Made by a program: the position numbers and the translations under genes. The notes beneath the pieces are model-generated. The model was not told where the DNA came from. It made no database searches and worked only from the letters and a program-made list of their open reading frames with translations. Shown here piece by piece: positions 63,388-64,000 of a DNA stretch of 64,000 nucleotides (position 1 is the stretch's first letter; the number at the start of each line of letters is the position of its first letter). The stretch is from Chitinophagaceae bacterium (lineage in GTDB: Bacteria; Bacteroidota; Bacteroidia; Chitinophagales; Chitinophagaceae), in contig JAIXOJ010000144.1 in assembly GCA_027486835.1 (NCBI GenBank), positions 1 through 64,000 on the forward strand, read 5' to 3'.

Positions 63388-63469
63388 TTATCTTAGCGAA
63401 TGCCAGTTACAAACTGGTTTATTTATTTGACACTGGTGACCAGCTTCGCTGAACACTAGCGCCAGTTGA
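63388..63469. repeat. Mosaic repeat copy Y2
   Basis: 82 bp differing from Y1 at two positions only (CACTGGTG for CACTAGTG; ACACTAGCG for ACACTGGCG). It ends nine bases before the stop codon of the truncated gene at the right edge, so it may supply that gene's transcript end. Confidence 0.92.
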
Positions 63470-63477
63470 TGGGGTGT

Positions 63478-64000
63478 CTACTTCATTTGCGCTATCCATT
63501 CCTCATTTCCTTTACTATCAAGTTTTTTCAACAGTGGAGTGGCTTGATAGCTATTGTTATTGTCCTCATTTTTATTGTATCTGTTCGACAATATCAAAAA
63601 ACCATCATCGTTTGTTGTTATGATGTTGCTGTTCAATTCGTCGTCCTTCTTACCATATCTGGGAAATTTTTTCCGCCATTCCACTTTTCCATTTTTATCG
63701 ATTTTTACGACACAGTCAATGTTAGATATCGTATCGTACACATTGCGTCTTATTTTTTGTAAATGGTAGCGCAAAAAATTACCATCCACATCAAATACTT
63801 TCATTGAATCAAGCATACTGTCTGCAATCAATCGTCTTTCCAATAGATGCCAAATCGCAACACATCCATTATCTTTTATTGGTTGTACGTCTATTGAATA
63901 GGTATAATTTTTATCGGTACTATCTAATGCGCACTTCCATAGTTGCTGCCCATTTCCTGCCAGCTTTAAAATTAGGGCATTATTTAAACTGCCATAAATA
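63478..64000 (-). CDS. Partial propeller-like protein, 5' end beyond the window
   Basis: The 3' end of a gene running off the right edge; about 173 codons are visible and the frame is open to the last base. Three short repeats of a beta-blade type occur: ALILKLAGNGQQLWK, CVVKIDKNGKVEWRKKFP and LLKKLDSKGNEEWIAQM. These are typical of propeller-type delta-60-like proteins of Bacteroidota, each pairing K-x-D-x-x-G with a Trp. No T9SS tail follows; it ends in ...EWIAQMK. The N-terminal part and any signal peptide are not visible. Confidence 0.75.
   Translation of the reverse strand, partial: IYGSLNNALILKLAGNGQQLWKCALDSTDKNYTYSIDVQPIKDNGCVAIWHLLERRLIADSMLDSMKVFDVDGNFLRYHLQKIRRNVYDTISNIDCVVKIDKNGKVEWRKKFPRYGKKDDELNSNIITTNDDGFLILSNRYNKNEDNNNSYQATPLLKKLDSKGNEEWIAQMK

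Overview
The window is AT-rich Bacteroidota DNA, most likely from Chitinophagaceae or a close relative (inference). The evidence is five secreted proteins ending in a type IX secretion (T9SS) sorting domain, a TonB-dependent receptor paired with a DUF4249 lipoprotein, a DAHP synthase-chorismate mutase fusion, short Crp/Fnr regulators, no obvious Shine-Dalgarno sequences, and TonB/T9SS-type envelope genes throughout. I see no rRNA, tRNA, CRISPR array, phage or complete insertion sequence.

Layout. 1-190 is the end of a 41-bp tandem array. 0.2-7.3 kb holds a methyltransferase diverging from a Crp/Fnr regulator, a SWIM/SNF2 helicase, a DUF3024 protein and a PIN-domain toxin with its antitoxin. 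7.6-21 kb is an envelope and secretion region: a 14-repeat beta-propeller T9SS protein, an orphan protein, a second tandem array, a PL6 polysaccharide lyase, a DUF4249/TonB receptor pair, a small Lys/Glu-rich periplasmic protein, an Asp/Glu-racemase-like protein and a secreted esterase. 21.2-35.3 kb is a single giant T9SS adhesin gene of about 4,700 codons. 35.3-42.3 kb has a long non-coding stretch with a third tandem array, a rhamnogalacturonan acetylesterase-like SGNH hydrolase, a large secreted protein of unknown fold and two small envelope proteins.

42.3-49.2 kb is a minus-strand shikimate-pathway operon: DEAD-box helicase, DAHP synthase/chorismate mutase, aroB, aroA, aroC fused to a DUF952 domain, and an MTH1187-type thiamine-binding protein. 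49.5-53.9 kb holds housekeeping and metabolic genes (Crp/Fnr regulator, deoxynucleoside kinase, trpS, a DUF4258 protein, uxuA). 54.2-64 kb is a decaying accessory region: a pRiA4b ORF-3-like protein, an internally duplicated charged protein, a TPR gene broken by one stop codon, a frameshifted PD-(D/E)XK (Rpn-type) nuclease gene, a HigBA toxin-antitoxin pair, a T9SS esterase, a truncated propeller-like gene at the right edge, and several copies of mosaic hairpin-rich repeats.

How the genes fit together. PL6 lyase, SGNH esterase, acetyl-xylan-type esterase and mannonate dehydratase suggest use of uronate-containing polysaccharides, with the DUF4249/TonB pair as a possible importer (inference). 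The most unusual non-genic signal is three unrelated tandem arrays, each with a 40-42 bp period and each built round a short AT-rich or GCAAAnTTTGC palindrome.
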